Source of the DNA: Eriocheir sinensis
Lineage: Eukaryota; Arthropoda; Malacostraca; Decapoda; Varunidae
Assembly (NCBI RefSeq): GCF_024679095.1
Contig: NC_066544.1
Span: 3,751,401-3,815,400, forward strand
Direction: 5' to 3'
Length of the DNA: 64,000 nucleotides
Below the pieces are notes generated by a model, which had not been told where the DNA came from, did not search any database, and saw only the letters and a list, made by a program, of their open reading frames with translations. The position numbers were made by a program, and so were the translations under genes. This document shows, piece after piece, positions 1 through 11,060 of this stretch. Positions within the stretch are counted from its first letter, which is position 1; each line of letters starts with the position of its first letter.

Positions 1-160
1 GTCCAGATGACCACCTGTCAGGTCGGACTCAAACAACTCTCTAAAGAGGATCAAGATGAGTTCTGGGGGTCCGCATGAACTAAGCAAGAAAGGCGCCACT
101 ATAAAGCTCTTGCCTATGCCACTAACGGGCTGGGACCGACATACAGGCCCCATCATTAAG
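1..160 (+). mobile_element. SINE (tRNA-derived family), 3' part, cut by window edge
   Basis: This stretch matches the body of the SINE seen better at 3620-3956: a 'gaggatcaagatgagtt' segment, then 'gcgccactataaa', then 'aggccccatca' and 'gcctaccgg'. The tRNA-like head lies outside the window. SINEs are non-autonomous and move with LINE machinery. The copy is diverged and has no clear tail. Five copies of this family occur in the window. Confidence 0.7.
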
Positions 161-339
161 CCTACCGGTGGATAGGCCAAAGGTAGGAAAATATGAATAA
201 CAACATTCTTAGGTGTAAATCTAAAACTCTGCATAGTTTAGAAAAACCCGAATAAAACTGCCGGGCCATGACAAATAAACGAAAAAAATAATACAACTGT
301 CTTTCATGACTAATGTTGACAATATGAGATAACACACCC

Positions 340-640
340 GTCCTTTGGTTAGCGCGCAGACGTTGTGATCTGGAGGACCCAGATTCGAACCTCACCGCAG
401 GACTCTGACAATTTTCAATCATCGCCGAGTACCGTAAGAGTGTCCACATGCTGCCCAGATTTTCAATAAACCCTAACTTCAGCGACTTAGGCCAAAAGTA
501 GCACTGGGGGGGGCAGCATTGGCCAAGCAAGGCATACTTCACTGCAGCTACTATAAAGATAATGAATTCGCCTGCACCACTAACGGGCTGGGGTCGTTCA
601 AGAGGCCCCTCAAGAGAGCCTGCTGGCGCAGTATACAGCA
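340..640 (+). mobile_element. SINE (tRNA-derived family), decayed copy
   Basis: The head carries a tRNA-like stretch (gttagcgcgc ... agattcgaacctc), resembling Pol III boxes A and B. It is followed by the family body: 'caatcatcgccgagta', 'ccacatgctgccc', 'cactaacgggctgggg' and 'aggcccctcaag'. The order of blocks is the same as in the copies at 3620-3956 and 6300-6619. The copy is strongly mutated and carries a G run near 506. It is not a functional tRNA gene: the cloverleaf is not closed. Confidence 0.7.
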
Positions 641-944
641 TTACAAAAAATAGAAGGGCTTGAAAAATGGTCCAGCTATGAGTGATTCTATTTTCTTGCT
701 TCCAGCAGGGGTGATTCAGCCCCATTCCGTTACAATCCGATAAAAAAAGCCAGTACGGCCAGTCGTTGAGAAGTGGTGTCTCCGTTTATGCCCAAAAGTA
801 TTTGCAACCAATTGATAAAACACAATGACACGATAAATTTAAAACACATGTACGTGCGAGTTAATACTGAAATAAAAAGTAAATTAAATATATCCGTCAC
901 TTACAGACCTCCGTGATAATCACGCGATGGTGATCCTGAAATGT

Positions 945-1475
945 ATATAGTGAGTCAGTGATTTCAGATGACTTTAATCTCCCCTACATACACTGGACGT
1001 TACTTTCGGGCACAGTGGTGAAATCAAACCGAAAGCCTGTATTTTTAGAAGATAATTATATGTCAGATAGTTACAGAACCATCTCTAGAAAAGCATACAC
1101 TATATCTCGTTATAGTGGCAAATGTCATTACGGTAGGAGGTTCTTCAGGTTACAAATTACTTATCGTCGACATCAGAGCTCAAACAAATGGGACTGAAAA
1201 TAAGATAATGGTTCCTCATTTCTTAAAAGCAAATTTCATAGAAATCAGACCAAAACTGAAAAAAACATGTATTATAAGACTACTCTAACGTAAATGAAGG
1301 GTGGCAAAACCTTAATAATAAATTACTTAGTCTACAGAACCAGTGACATTCACTGACAAAACTGATTTGTCCATTTCAGAGGAAAGTGGCTAGCGTCACA
1401 TTGATTTTTAGGAAAGGAGAAAAAAAATCTGGTAATTACAGGCCCATTAGTCTAATCACAGTAGCAGACTGACTG
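945..1475 (+). pseudogene. CR1-like LINE relic: endonuclease joined to RT start
   Basis: From about 958 the translation gives ISDDFNLPYIHW, which matches the conserved G-D-F-N-x-P-x-I-D-W block of LINE apurinic-type endonucleases. Further on, about 1145-1200 reads as the S-D-H-x-L-I-x-x-D-I block (LLIVDIRAQTNGTENK). At about 1390-1465 it reads VTLIFRKGEKKSGNYRPISL, the first conserved RT block. The sequence normally lying between endonuclease and RT is mostly absent, so the copy carries an internal deletion as well as frameshifts. It is not functional. Confidence 0.7.
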
Positions 1476-2479
1476 CTCACTATAGGGAAGGACGCTAATT
1501 TCCGACAAATAACACTGAAATATCACGCTCCGCCCACTAGCCAGGAACCCGATAACTGCCAGTATATCACTGTCTGTACTGGCTGATGCGCGATAACTTA
1601 CTTACATATATAATTGTGTACACTGTAACAATATAAGCAGAAGTGTTTTAGAGGTGAACCAACACTTCAGCCTTATAGTAGTTGACAGTCTAATATATTG
1701 TTTTGTGATCATTAAGTGGATATATAATTAATAAAAGTATTTATTTATTATCACCATAACACTTATTGTAATAGTCTCAAATTGATCTATACCATCAGTC
1801 GTATAAATATACATATACATTAGCATTCTATTTTTTTGTAATCTTACGTCGATTCATACTAAAAAAAACATTTATAAGGTTACTTTTTTTTTTTCCATCA
1901 AACCCATGATAATAACACTCTGAAAGTCGTATGAACATACATTGAAATCAACAGTTTAATATTTTACTTTGTAATCAGTTAGTGGATTCATAGTAAATAA
2001 AAAAATGTTTATAGTCTTATTACTTTATCACTTGGTGTCGCCATGTCTCTAACACTTTCAGTAAAACATACTTTTTTTTTTTTACGAAGAATAAAATTTA
2101 CGAAGGTATCTGATTTCCACATCAACAGTACAAGGACACGACTGATAATCAGTATAGCAGAAATGCGCATCGGGCAATGCACGGGCACCAGGGTTTCTGG
2201 CTGGTGGGTGGAGCGTGATATTCCCGAGTTACTAGTCCCGAGTTACTAGTCGGAAATCTGCGGCAGGGACACAGGACCCTGGGAGGATTAATCCCCCAGT
2301 TACCCAAAGAAAGAAGCATGAACAGGAGAGAGAAAAAAGAAAGAAAGACAGGGCGTGGAGGTTGAGGACGCTGCATTCTTCATCCAGATAGACCTGCCTA
2401 TGAATGGTCAGTTGTAACTAGTGGTTTCACTAGTAGCGGTATGTTCATCTCTTCGTACAGTTCAGTTCATAATCTGAAT
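1476..2479. other. Unassigned AT-rich stretch
   Basis: I recognise no gene or repeat family here. It contains T/A homopolymers (around 1885 and 2072), a duplicated 'cccgagttactagt' motif at about 2223-2250, and short open frames without recognisable domains. Confidence 0.5.
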
Positions 2480-3250
2480 TAATCATGTCGATGTTCGACT
2501 CAAAAATAAGGTTACAAAATTTGCTGACGGCACTTCGATTGTTAACTCGATCCTCTCTGACCAATAGAGGGAAAACTTCCAAAAAGATTCTTATAAAAGT
2601 TCAGCTTGGTCCGATATATGGAAGATGCCTTTCAATATAGATAAGTGCCAGGTTCTTCGAGTTGGAACCAAAAAATGTTGGTCAGAGTGCAAAATGTGTG
2701 GTGTTAAATTCAATAGTGTACAGTGAGTTAGGGATCTGGGCGTCGAAGTCGCGCCAAACCTCAAATTCTAACAACAGAAGTAAATAAAATGTACATAATG
2801 TGAATCATAGAAACATTTCATTCAAGAATAAAAACAATGCAACAATATTACTCAGTCAAGAGAGGAGTGTCAAGACACCTCTTCTCCAGAAATTGACCTC
2901 TCTTTTGGTATCTTATTCTGTTTATGTTGTTGGAGCAGCGCCTAGCGGAATTTTTTTGTTGAATTTTTGTCTTGCGCACATGAGCTGTCTCCCTTGCTGT
3001 AAAAAAAAAAATGCTATAGTTTAGTCAGACCTCACTTGGAATCTGCAGTGCAGTTTTAGTCACTTAACCATGCGAAGGATAGATATATTTTGAAAGTGTT
3101 CAATGAGGGAAACAAAGATTTCTTCCTTGTGCAGTAAATCATACGATGAAACACTCGGCTTTCAATATGTTCTCTTTTGAGGAACGTCGTCTCAAAATAC
3201 GGCTTTATAAATGTGGACAAATAAAAATTGTTCAACATCGATGATAGGTC
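2480..3250 (+). pseudogene. CR1-like LINE RT C-terminal relic, interrupted
   Basis: At about 2500-2600 the translation KVTKFADGTSIVNSILSDQ matches the catalytic FADD box of CR1-like RTs, with the second catalytic Asp replaced by Gly. It is followed by SSAWSDIWKMPFNIDKCQVL, and by a 'VRDLGV' block near 2730. The matching downstream block (VRPHLESAVQF, then a LINE C-terminal segment) resumes at about 3020-3240. Between them lies a piece of a different LINE (2855-3012). Stops and frameshifts make it a relic. Confidence 0.7.
2855..3012 (+). mobile_element. Family J LINE, extreme 3' end, inserted in CR1-like LINE
   Basis: The segment 'gaggagtgtcaagacacctc' through 'gagctgtctcccttgctgt' plus an A run matches the 3' end of the J copy at 10905-11060 block for block, including 'gcgcctagcgg' followed by a T-rich stretch. 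It is a heavily 5'-truncated insertion ending in poly-A. It splits the CR1-like RT relic. Confidence 0.75.
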
Positions 3251-3619
3251 TCGAACGAGATATGACCCTAAACCAATTACTAACTAAAGATGAGCATACG
3301 CCCGGGGACCCTTCCCTTCACTAATTCACTGCCTCCACTCCCGACAGTCCCCCCGAGCAAGCTCTCACTCAGTTGCCCTATCCGTACCAAGTCCCACCTG
3401 ATAGAATCGATCGACTTGCCTCCTCCATGAGTTACGTGGGCGTACCATTTATCTCCTCCAGTAGGGGTTGTCTCGCATACGAGGCTACCCTATGAGCAGA
3501 ATTATACGGGGGGGATGCCCCGTGCCCATATAGCTGAATTTGGAGTTCACGGACTAAGCTGGTAACAGGACTCGATTCAATATCATTACGTAGTCGGTGG
3601 TTCGACAGGAAGTCATTCC
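3251..3619. other. Unassigned stretch
   Basis: No recognisable gene. The stretch is C-rich in its middle part and has no convincing open frame or repeat boundary. Confidence 0.4.
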
Positions 3620-3956
3620 AGCGGTGGCTGAGTGGTTACCGAGGCGGCGCCGCGTCCAAGAGGACGCGGGTTTCCTGGGCGGGGGTTCGCGGCACGCCCA
3701 CCGCCACAAGGTGGATTTTTCAGTCACCGCCGAGTGGCCTAAGACTACCCACATGCTGCCCTGAAAACTCCCTATCAACCCGGACTATAAATTCTGTCTC
3801 TAAAAAGAGGATCAAAGATGAGTTCCCGGGGGTAACATGAGCCAAGCTAGATGGAGCCACTAATAGCACTTGCCTGCGCCAGAAAGAGCTGAGGCCGACC
3901 ACCAGGCCCCATCAAGAAAGCCTACCGGTACCACTGGCAGAAACGTAAAACAAAAA
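3620..3956 (+). mobile_element. SINE (tRNA-derived family), near full length
   Basis: This is the best plus-strand copy. The head 'agcggtggctgagtggttac' is box-A-like and of tRNA-Leu/Ser type, and 'gggggttcgcggc' is box-B-like. The body has 'tttttcagtcaccgccgagt', 'cccacatgctgccc', 'agaggatcaaagatgagtt', 'gccaccag...ggccccatcaag' and 'gcctaccgg', ending in an A-rich tail. Pol III would transcribe it. No translation product is expected. Confidence 0.8.
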
Positions 3957-4172
3957 ACCGATACCCCATGATCCTGTGAAGGCACTTAGTACCAAAGGCA
4001 TCGACACATCTCTCCAAATCACTATTTAATGTTCATGTCCCACAGCTATACAGTAAAACAGAGAACATGCGACTTAAAGATTCGAATCTTTGTCCGCCTG
4101 CATAGGTATTGACAACCATATACTCGTGTTGAGCGAGTTCATAAGTCAGTCCGTTGTGTGACTTCCTGGTAA

Positions 4173-5018
4173 ATCCGCGGATTTCCACTATTCCGTTTTG
4201 ACGGTGGCCGTCACGCCGTTTGATGACAAACAAAGCATAGACTACATGGACGACAGAAACTTCTTGATTGCTGCCTTTGTAGTAGCTACTGGGTCAGAAG
4301 ACAGGCCAGGTAGAAGGAGGCGAAGGTTCTGGACACACCAGCAGTTATTTCAAGCCTTAAATTATTGTTAAATGCTACAGAGGGAGCTGTGGGAAAGCGG
4401 AGACCAAGGCTCTGGTCTACTCAGGCAGACAGATTGGTGAACAACTAAAACTACTATTGGTTGAATTGCTTGAATTCTCAACCATAAGCCTGCCTATTGA
4501 AGTAGCCACCTGTTCACAATATAATTTTGGTAAGGGAGACTGCCATGTGGAGAACTGAAATAGTTCTCAAATGAGCCACGGATGTTCTCTGCAGCAGAAT
4601 ACATATATATGCCCCCAATCTCAAAAATGGGTTTGTTTACATCTGGGTGCGGTGGTGTGCGTTGTTGCCACACTTCCAGTTTTCAACGAAAATTATTTAT
4701 CACCACACGTAATAGACGTAAATAATGCAAATATATCAAAATTATTATTATATTGAAATTTGACTGTATATTATTCTGTATCAAAGTACTTCTATTTCAT
4801 ATTTTCATGGTATCTAGAATATTCAACATCACTGGACGGTCACCACCGCCGCCGTCACTGACTAAAAAGTTAATATGATTTTATCTTGCCGTTCGCCGTC
4901 GGCCGTCAACGGAGAAAGAAACGGCGCCCGGTTCCCACTGTCGTCGCTCCTACGAGGACGTTCGTGAAGTCATTAACGTTGACGGCCTCCGTAAAAACGG
5001 AATAGTGGGAACCCGGCC
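4173..5018. mobile_element. PIF/Harbinger-like DNA transposon, internally deleted
   Basis: The left end has 'ccactattccgttttgacgg' followed by 'ggccgtca'. The right end is its reverse complement (gccgt..., 'gtaaaaacggaatagtgggaacccggcc'). TAA lies directly outside each end (about 4170-4172 and 5019-5021), which fits the three-base TWA target duplication of PIF/Harbinger elements. Inside is a short HARBI1-like N-terminal reading frame. At about 846 bp it is too short for the two usual genes, so it is a non-autonomous derivative. Confidence 0.6.
4246..4371 (+). pseudogene. HARBI1-like nuclease N-terminal fragment
   Basis: An ATG at 4246 opens a short frame beginning MDDRNFLIAAFVV, followed by an Arg-rich RRRRRFWTH stretch and a stop after about 41 codons. 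HARBI1-like transposases typically have a short acidic/hydrophobic N-terminus followed by an R-R-R-x-W-V-H/R motif. The DDE nuclease core is absent. The identification rests on this motif and on the flanking Harbinger-type ends, so it is moderate. Confidence 0.45.
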
Positions 5019-5109
5019 TAAGACTCACTACTGTTATGCACTACACTACCCAGGTATGTATTTTTTTTGGTGACCTTGACATATTCCTCATGTGTATGAA
5101 CAAACTGAA

Positions 5110-5561
5110 ATGTGTCATCCAACAAGCCTCTAAACGACTGAACCATGGTTTTGGCTCAGGAGACCTTCAGTTCCAGAGGCTGCGCCTCCTTATGCAGCAC
5201 TTCCAGAGATAATATCAGGACCTCCAGCGATTTCGCGAGAAGTACAGCATCACAAAAGAAAGCGTCAACGACCCTAATGTTCAGCGAGTGTTGAAAAGTG
5301 ATGGATCAAGGACTGACCCCTGCTTCACTCCTGATTTAACAAGTAAGGAGCCGGAAATGCCTTCACAGAACTCTTAGTCCCAGAGTAAAGGCCAGTCATC
5401 AGGTCAATAACCCTTGTAGGAATCCCTGTTCCGCAGAATGTCCTAGCGTACCTCACGGTACAGTGAGACGCTTTCTTGAAATCGACATAGGCTGCGAGTA
5501 ACCCTTGTCGAAACTCACGTCGGCATTCCAAAAGAACGTGAAGCGCTGGGAACCCGTCCAT
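5110..5561 (-). pseudogene. LINE reverse transcriptase fragment (RTE/BovB-like)
   Basis: On the minus strand, from 5561, the translation contains LLECRREFRQGLLAAYVDFK followed by KAS. This is the RT block that normally reads A-x-x-D-x-x-K-A-F-D. It continues with GIPTRVIDLMTGLYSGT, typical of RTE/BovB-like RTs. Further on a GSVLDPSLFNTR stretch, the equivalent of R-Q-G-C-V-L-A-P-S-L-F-N, is visible only after a frame change. The usual FD of KAFD is lost. The YADD box is not seen. Confidence 0.65.
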
Positions 5562-5802
5562 TGTTAAATTTCCGGGCGGAAAATAAATATATTCAGATTT
5601 TACGTATTATTTTCCTTCTAACGTTGTAGCACAAAAATGGAATAAATTCCTACCCCCAGTTGTTCACCACAACACGATTGATTAATTCATAATCGAATTC
5701 GATTGCCCCCTTCTTACGTCTTGGTATTCGCCAAGGTAAAAATGCAAACATTTCGGGGCAATTGGCAATTCGATTTGATTTGATGTAGTATCGTACTAGA
5801 GG

Positions 5803-5856
<54 letters not shown>

Positions 5857-6195
5857 ATACTTATTTACATATATTTATAAATGTCTCTATGCATGTGGAT
5901 ATGTGTGTACGCATGAATATTTCCATACATTTCTCTATGTGCACATTTCATCCTTTATAAGGAAAATATCGCTGGATATACTCAGAAATGTAAAATCAAA
6001 CACTACAGCATACATAGTCCATACACAGACTGTTGGGGATGAATGCAAACAGGCAACACACTTTAATTATTTTCGGATTAACGCCGCAAAACCGCTATCC
6101 AGACGTCTGACCTTCATCTAAATCACATAGCTCGGTAGACGTTGAAGGATATGAACTGCCTCAACGGAAAATTTAGGGACGAACGCGTGTGTGTA
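5562..6195. other. Unassigned AT-rich stretch with (TC)n
   Basis: Contains a (TC)n microsatellite at about 5809-5851 and no recognised gene. Short open frames here lack domains. Confidence 0.5.
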
Positions 6196-6208
6196 TGTGT
6201 GTGTGTGT

Positions 6209-6282
<74 letters not shown>
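6188..6282. repeat. (GT)n then (TA)n microsatellite
   Basis: A GT run at about 6190-6212 passes into a long TA run. The minus-oriented SINE follows directly, and another (TA)n lies on its other side (6620-6692). The SINE therefore probably inserted into a TA microsatellite, or carries TA-rich ends. Confidence 0.9.
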
Positions 6283-6288
<6 letters not shown>

Positions 6289-6299
6289 GTTTTTTTACA

Positions 6300-6619
6300 T
6301 GCCAGCCTATGGCGCCGGTAGGCTTTCTTGAGGGGCCTGGATGGCAGTCGGCCTCAGCCCGTCATAGCGCAGACAAGTGTTTTTTTTATAGTGGCGCCAT
6401 CTTTTCTTGGCTCATGCTGCCCCTCGGGGCTCGTCCTTGATTCACTTGGACGGTTTCCTCTAGAATCTGGATTGATGGGTGGTCTTCAGGATAGCATGTG
6501 GGTAGTCTTAAGCCACTTGGCGGTGACTGAAAAATCCTAGAAGGCAGCGGGGATTCGAACCCGCGTAGTCCATCACGCGGTCAATGCGGGCCCCGCACAC
6601 TAACCACTCAGCCACCGCC
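6300..6619 (-). mobile_element. SINE (tRNA-derived family), minus strand
   Basis: The reverse complement shows the complete block order of the family. The tRNA-like head is at 6550-6618, with box-B-like 'gggttcgaatcccc' and box-A-like 'ggctgagtggttag'. The body ends with 'ggccccTcaagaaagcctac'. It lies between two (TA)n runs. It is one of the best-preserved copies. Confidence 0.8.
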
Positions 6620-6876
<257 letters not shown>

Positions 6877-7888
6877 TTGATAAAGTCTGGTTACACGGCC
6901 TGCAATACAAAATACTTCAACTCAGAATGCCAGAGTTAACGGAAAAACTGTTATCCTCTGGACCCACCGAAGAGGCAATGCTTCTGGCATTTTGCTTCAG
7001 CTCGGTAGGACGACCTGAGGATGTACTTTTCCGATTTCCGGTGGAATGATTATTGCTTCCAGGAGCGAGACCCCTCTGTGTGTTCCCAGCGCATCACAAA
7101 GGTGATTGTCTCTGGAATGGTGGCATACATTCCGCGTACTTTCTCTACTCCTCATGCAAAAAAATCTCGGTTTAATTACGCTTGTTCTCGTGCTGTCAAA
7201 GATAGAGAGGCAGCTCACAAAAGGTACCAGAGCATTCGACCTCCCGCTAACCATGATCTTTACATTTCCGCCCGGAATCGTGCCAAATCTATTCTTCGAC
7301 TTTCCAAAAGATCTTTCATTCATAGCCAATGTCAATACCTTGCTTTTTCTAATTTTTCCAGAGGCCTCTGGCACTTAGCTAAAATTATCTCCTCCAACTT
7401 CACTTCTTCTTTCCCTCCTCTCCTTAACTCTGATTGCAGCACCGCCGTCTCATCTATCTCTGAGGCTGAACTCTTCGCTCAAACTTTCTGTAACAACTCC
7501 ATTCTGGACGATTCTGGGTATATGGACCTGTTGGAGTGCCTCCTTTTGTCCTTAAATACCTCGCCTCTGCCTCTCAACATCTACCTTTCCTTCCTGCTGG
7601 AAGTATGCCTTCATACAGCCTGTGCCTAAGAAGGGTGATCGTTCCAATCCCTCAAACTACCGACCTATAGCTTTACTTTCTTGTCTATCTAAACCTTTTG
7701 AATCAATCCTTAACCGGAAGATTCAAAAGCACCTTTTCACTTCTAACCTTCTATCTGATCGCCAGTATTTTTTTTTTCACAACAAAGGAGGCAGCTCAAG
7801 GGCACACACAAAAAAGAAAACAATAATAAAAAAAAGCCCGCTACTCGCTGCTCCTAAAGTAAAACAAAAGAGGTGGGCGAAAGGAAGA

Positions 7889-8599
7889 TCAAATACAGGA
7901 GGAGAGGTGTCCTGATACCCTCTTCTTGAAAGAGTTCAAGTCGTAGGCAGGAGGAAATACAGATGAAGGAAGATTGTTCCAGAGTTTACCAGCGTGAGGG
8001 AAGAAAGAGTGAAGATGCTGGTTAACTCTTGCATAAGGGGCTTGGACAGTATAGGGATGAGCATGAGTAGAAAGTCGAGTGCAGCGGGGCCGCGGGAGGA
8101 GGGGAGGCATGCAGTTAGCAAGTTCAGAAGAGCAGTCAGCGTGGAAATCGATAGAAGATAGAAAGAGAGGCAACATTGCGGCGGAATTTAAGAGGTAGAA
8201 GACTATCAGTATGAGGAGGAGAGCTGATGAGACGAAGAGCCTTAGCCTCCACTCTGTCCAGAAGAGCTGTGTGAGTGAAGCCCCACACATGAGATGCATA
8301 CTCCATACGAGGGCGGACAAGGCCCTGTATATGGACAGCAACTGTGCAGGGGAGAAGAACTGGCGGAGACGGTACAGAACGCCCAGCCTCGAGGAAGCTG
8401 ATTTAGTAAGAGATGAGATATGAAGTTTCCAGTTGAGATTTTGAGTTAAGGATAGACCGAGGATGTTTAGTGTTGAGGAAGGTGATAGCTGGGTGTTGTT
8501 AAAGAATAGGGATAGTTGTTTGGAAGATTGTGTCGAGTGGATAGGTGGAGAAACTGTGTTATTGAGGCGTTGAAGGACACCAGGTTCTTCTTGCCCCAA
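7889..8599 (-). pseudogene. Family J LINE C-terminal region, shifted frame
   Basis: The translation includes LSLTQNLNWKLHISSLTKSA and LYRLRQFFSPAQLLSIYRAL, the post-RT region that follows the catalytic domain in Jockey/CR1-type LINEs. It ends with YARVNQHLHSFFPHAGKLWN and a final Leu/Ser-rich tail. It overlaps the preceding RT frame by about 130 bases in a different phase, which marks a frameshift. A homologous plus-strand C-terminus lies at 10575-10941. Confidence 0.75.
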
Positions 8600-9752
8600 T
8601 CGGAAATAATAGTAAGGTCTGAGGCTAAGCGTTCTGCAGCCTCCAGCCTTGAGTCGTTAAGTTCCTGAAGGGTGGGTCTTCTATTAAAAGAAGTTGAGTA
8701 ATGCAAAGTGGAATCATCGGCGTAGGAATGGATAGGACAGTTCGTTTTGGAAAGAAGATCATCAATGAACAACAGAAAAAGAGTGGGAGATAGGACAGAA
8801 CCCTGTGGGACACCACTGTTAATAGATTTAGGGGAAGAACAGTGACCGTCTACCACGGCAGAAATAGAACGGTCAGAAAGGAAACTGGAGATAAAGGTAC
8901 AGAGAGAAGGATAGAAACCGAAGGAGGGTAGTTTAGAAAGCAAAGATTTGTGCCAGACCCTATCAAAAGCTTTTGATATGTCCAGCGCAATAGCAAAAGT
9001 TTCACCGAAACGGCTAAGAGAGGATGACCAAGAGTCAGTTAAGAAGACTAGGAGATCACCAGTAGAACGCCCCTTGCGGAACCCATACTGGCGATCAGAT
9101 AGAAGGTCAGAAGTGGAAAGGTGCTTTTGAATATTCCGGTTAAGGATTGATTCAAAAGCTTTAGATAGACAAGAAAGTAAAGCTATATAACGGTAGTTTG
9201 AGGGATTGGAGCGGTCACCCTTCTTAGGCACAGGCTGTATGAAGGCATACTTCCAGCAAGAAGGAAAGGTAGATGTTGACAGGCAGTGGCGAAAGAGTTT
9301 GACCAGGCAGGGTGACAGCACGGAGGCACAGTTTTTAAGGACAATAGGAGGCACTCCATCAGGTCCATAAGCCTTCTGAGGATTGAGGCCAGAGAGGGCA
9401 TAGAAAACATCATTTTGAAGAATCTTTATAACAGGCATAAAGGAGTCAGAGGGGGGATGAGTAGGAGGAATATGCCCAGAATCGTCCAGAGTGGAGTTTT
9501 TAGAAAAAGTTTGAGAGAAGAGTTCATCCTTAGAGATAGATGAGACGGCAGTGTTGCCGTCAGGACTGAGGAGTGGAGGGAAAGATGAAGAAGTGAAGTT
9601 GGAGGAGATGTTTTTGGCTAGATGCCAGAAGTCACGGGAAGAGTTAGAGAAAGCAAGGTTTTGACATTTTCTATTAATGAAAGAATTTTTGGTTAGTCGG
9701 AGAATAGATTTGGCACGATTTCGGGCAGAAATGTAAAGTTCATAATTAGCCT
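8467..9752 (-). pseudogene. Family J reverse transcriptase (5' truncated, one main frameshift)
   Basis: The frame runs from the truncation at 9752 through the linker (RDFWHLAKNISSNF). It then has MPVIKILQNDVFYALSGLNP at 9438, YGPDGVPPIVLK, KKGDRSNPSNY, the finger block GFRKGRSTGD, the A box ALDISKAFDRVW, the B box SGVPQGSVLSPTLF, and the catalytic C box SYADDSTLHYS. It ends at 8467. The C-terminal part continues in another frame from about 8599 to 7889 (LNILGLSLTQNLNWKLHIS, then the thumb and tail region). Catalytic aspartates are intact. The endonuclease is missing through 5' truncation, so it is not autonomous. Confidence 0.85.
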
Positions 9753-11060
9753 TGGGTTCCGCAAGGGGCGTTCTACTGGTGATCTCCTTGCCTTCCTAAC
9801 TGACTCTTGATCATGTTCTTTTAGCCGTTTCGGTGAAACCTTTGCTATTGCGCTGGACATATCAAAAGCCTTTGATAGGGTCTGGCACAAATATTTGCTC
9901 TCCAAACTACCCTCCTACAGTTTCTATCCTTCTCTCAGTACCTTTATATCCAGCTTCCTTTCTGACCGTTCTATTTCTGCTGTGGTAGACGGTCACTGTT
10001 CTTCCCCTAAACCTATTAACATTGGTGTCCCGCAGGGTTCTGTCCTATCTCCCACTCTCTTTCTGTTTTTCATTGATGATCCTTCCAAAGCGAACTGTCC
10101 TATCCATTCTTACGCCGATGACTCTACTCTGCATTACTCAACTTCTTTAAATAAAAGACCCACCCAACAGGAACTAAACGATTCCAGACTGGAGGCAACA
10201 GAACGCTTACTATTATTTCTGATTGGGGCAAGAAGAACCTGGTGTCCTTCAACGCCTCAAAAACACAGTTTCTCCACCTATCCACTTGACACAATCTTCC
10301 AAACAACTATCCCATATTCTTTGACAACACTCAGCTATCACCTTCTTCAGTACTAAACATCCTCGGTCTATCTTTAACTCAAAATCTGAACTGGAAACTT
10401 CATATCTCTTTTCTTATTAAATCAACTTCTTCGAGGGTGGGCGTTCTGTACCGTCTCCGCCAGTTCTTCTTCCCCGCACAGTTGCTATCCATATACAGGG
10501 GCCTTGTCCGCCCTCGTATGGAGTATGCATCTCATGTGTAGGGGCGCTCCACTCACACAACTCTCCTGGACATAGTGGAGTATACAGCTCTTCGTCTCAT
10601 CAGCTCTCCTCCTCTTACTGATAGTCTTCTACCTCTTGATTTCCGCCGCCATGTTGCCTCTCTTTTTATCTTCTATCGATATTTTCATGCTGACTGCTCT
10701 TCTAAACTTGCTAACTGCATGCCTCCCTCTCCTCCCGCGGCCCCGCTGCACACGACTTTCTACTCACGCTCATCCCTTTACTGTCCAAACCTCTTATGCA
10801 AGAGTTAACCAGCATCTTCATTCTTTCATCTCTTACACTGGTAAACTCTGGAACAGCCTTCCTTCGTCTGTATTTCCTCCTGCCTTTGACTTGAATTCTT
10901 TGAAGAGGAGTGTATCAAGACACCTCTCCTCTCGAAATTGACCTCTCTTTTGGCCGCTCATAACTTTTGTCTCTGTAGGAACAGCGATTAGCGGGCATTT
11001 TTTTTTACACCTTTTCTTTTGTTGCCCCTGAGCTATTTCTTTAGCTGTAAAATAAAAAAA

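Larger units (their letters stand above)
7769..9752 (-). mobile_element. Family J LINE copy nested head-on inside another J copy
   Basis: A T run at 7769-7777 is the poly-A tail on the minus strand. The copy then reads back to 9752, where it is truncated at NYELYISARNRAKSIL. The host codons on both sides (DRQY before, GFRKGR after) are contiguous in the uninterrupted fragment at 11420-11460, so the insertion point is exact to one or two bases. Little or no target duplication is visible. It is better preserved than its host. Confidence 0.9.
6945..11060 (+). mobile_element. Family J (Jockey-like) LINE copy, split by a nested copy
   Basis: The plus-strand LINE runs from about 6945 to 7768 and from 9753 to 11060. 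The first part encodes the linker between endonuclease and RT (NDYCFQERDPSVCSQRITKV...) and early RT, ending ...LLSDRQY at 7768. The second part resumes exactly at GFRKGRSTGD (9754) and carries VPQGSVLSPTLF, the YADDSTLHYS catalytic box, the C-terminal region, and a 3' UTR ending in poly-A at about 11049-11058. Near 7510-7610 two stretches of the RT start are deleted, one of them with TAT at both ends of the missing segment. Several frameshifts are present. The RT would copy the element RNA at a nicked target. This copy is dead. Confidence 0.85.

Noticed and set aside
3620..3700. Possible tRNA gene (GTGGCTGAGTGGTTA ... GGGGGTTCG)
   Set aside because: It is the head of a SINE repeated at least four more times with the same non-tRNA body; no closed cloverleaf.
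7769..9752. Simple inversion of part of one J copy instead of an insertion
   Set aside because: The host sequence is contiguous across the break and the inverted segment duplicates regions also present in the host, with its own poly-A end.
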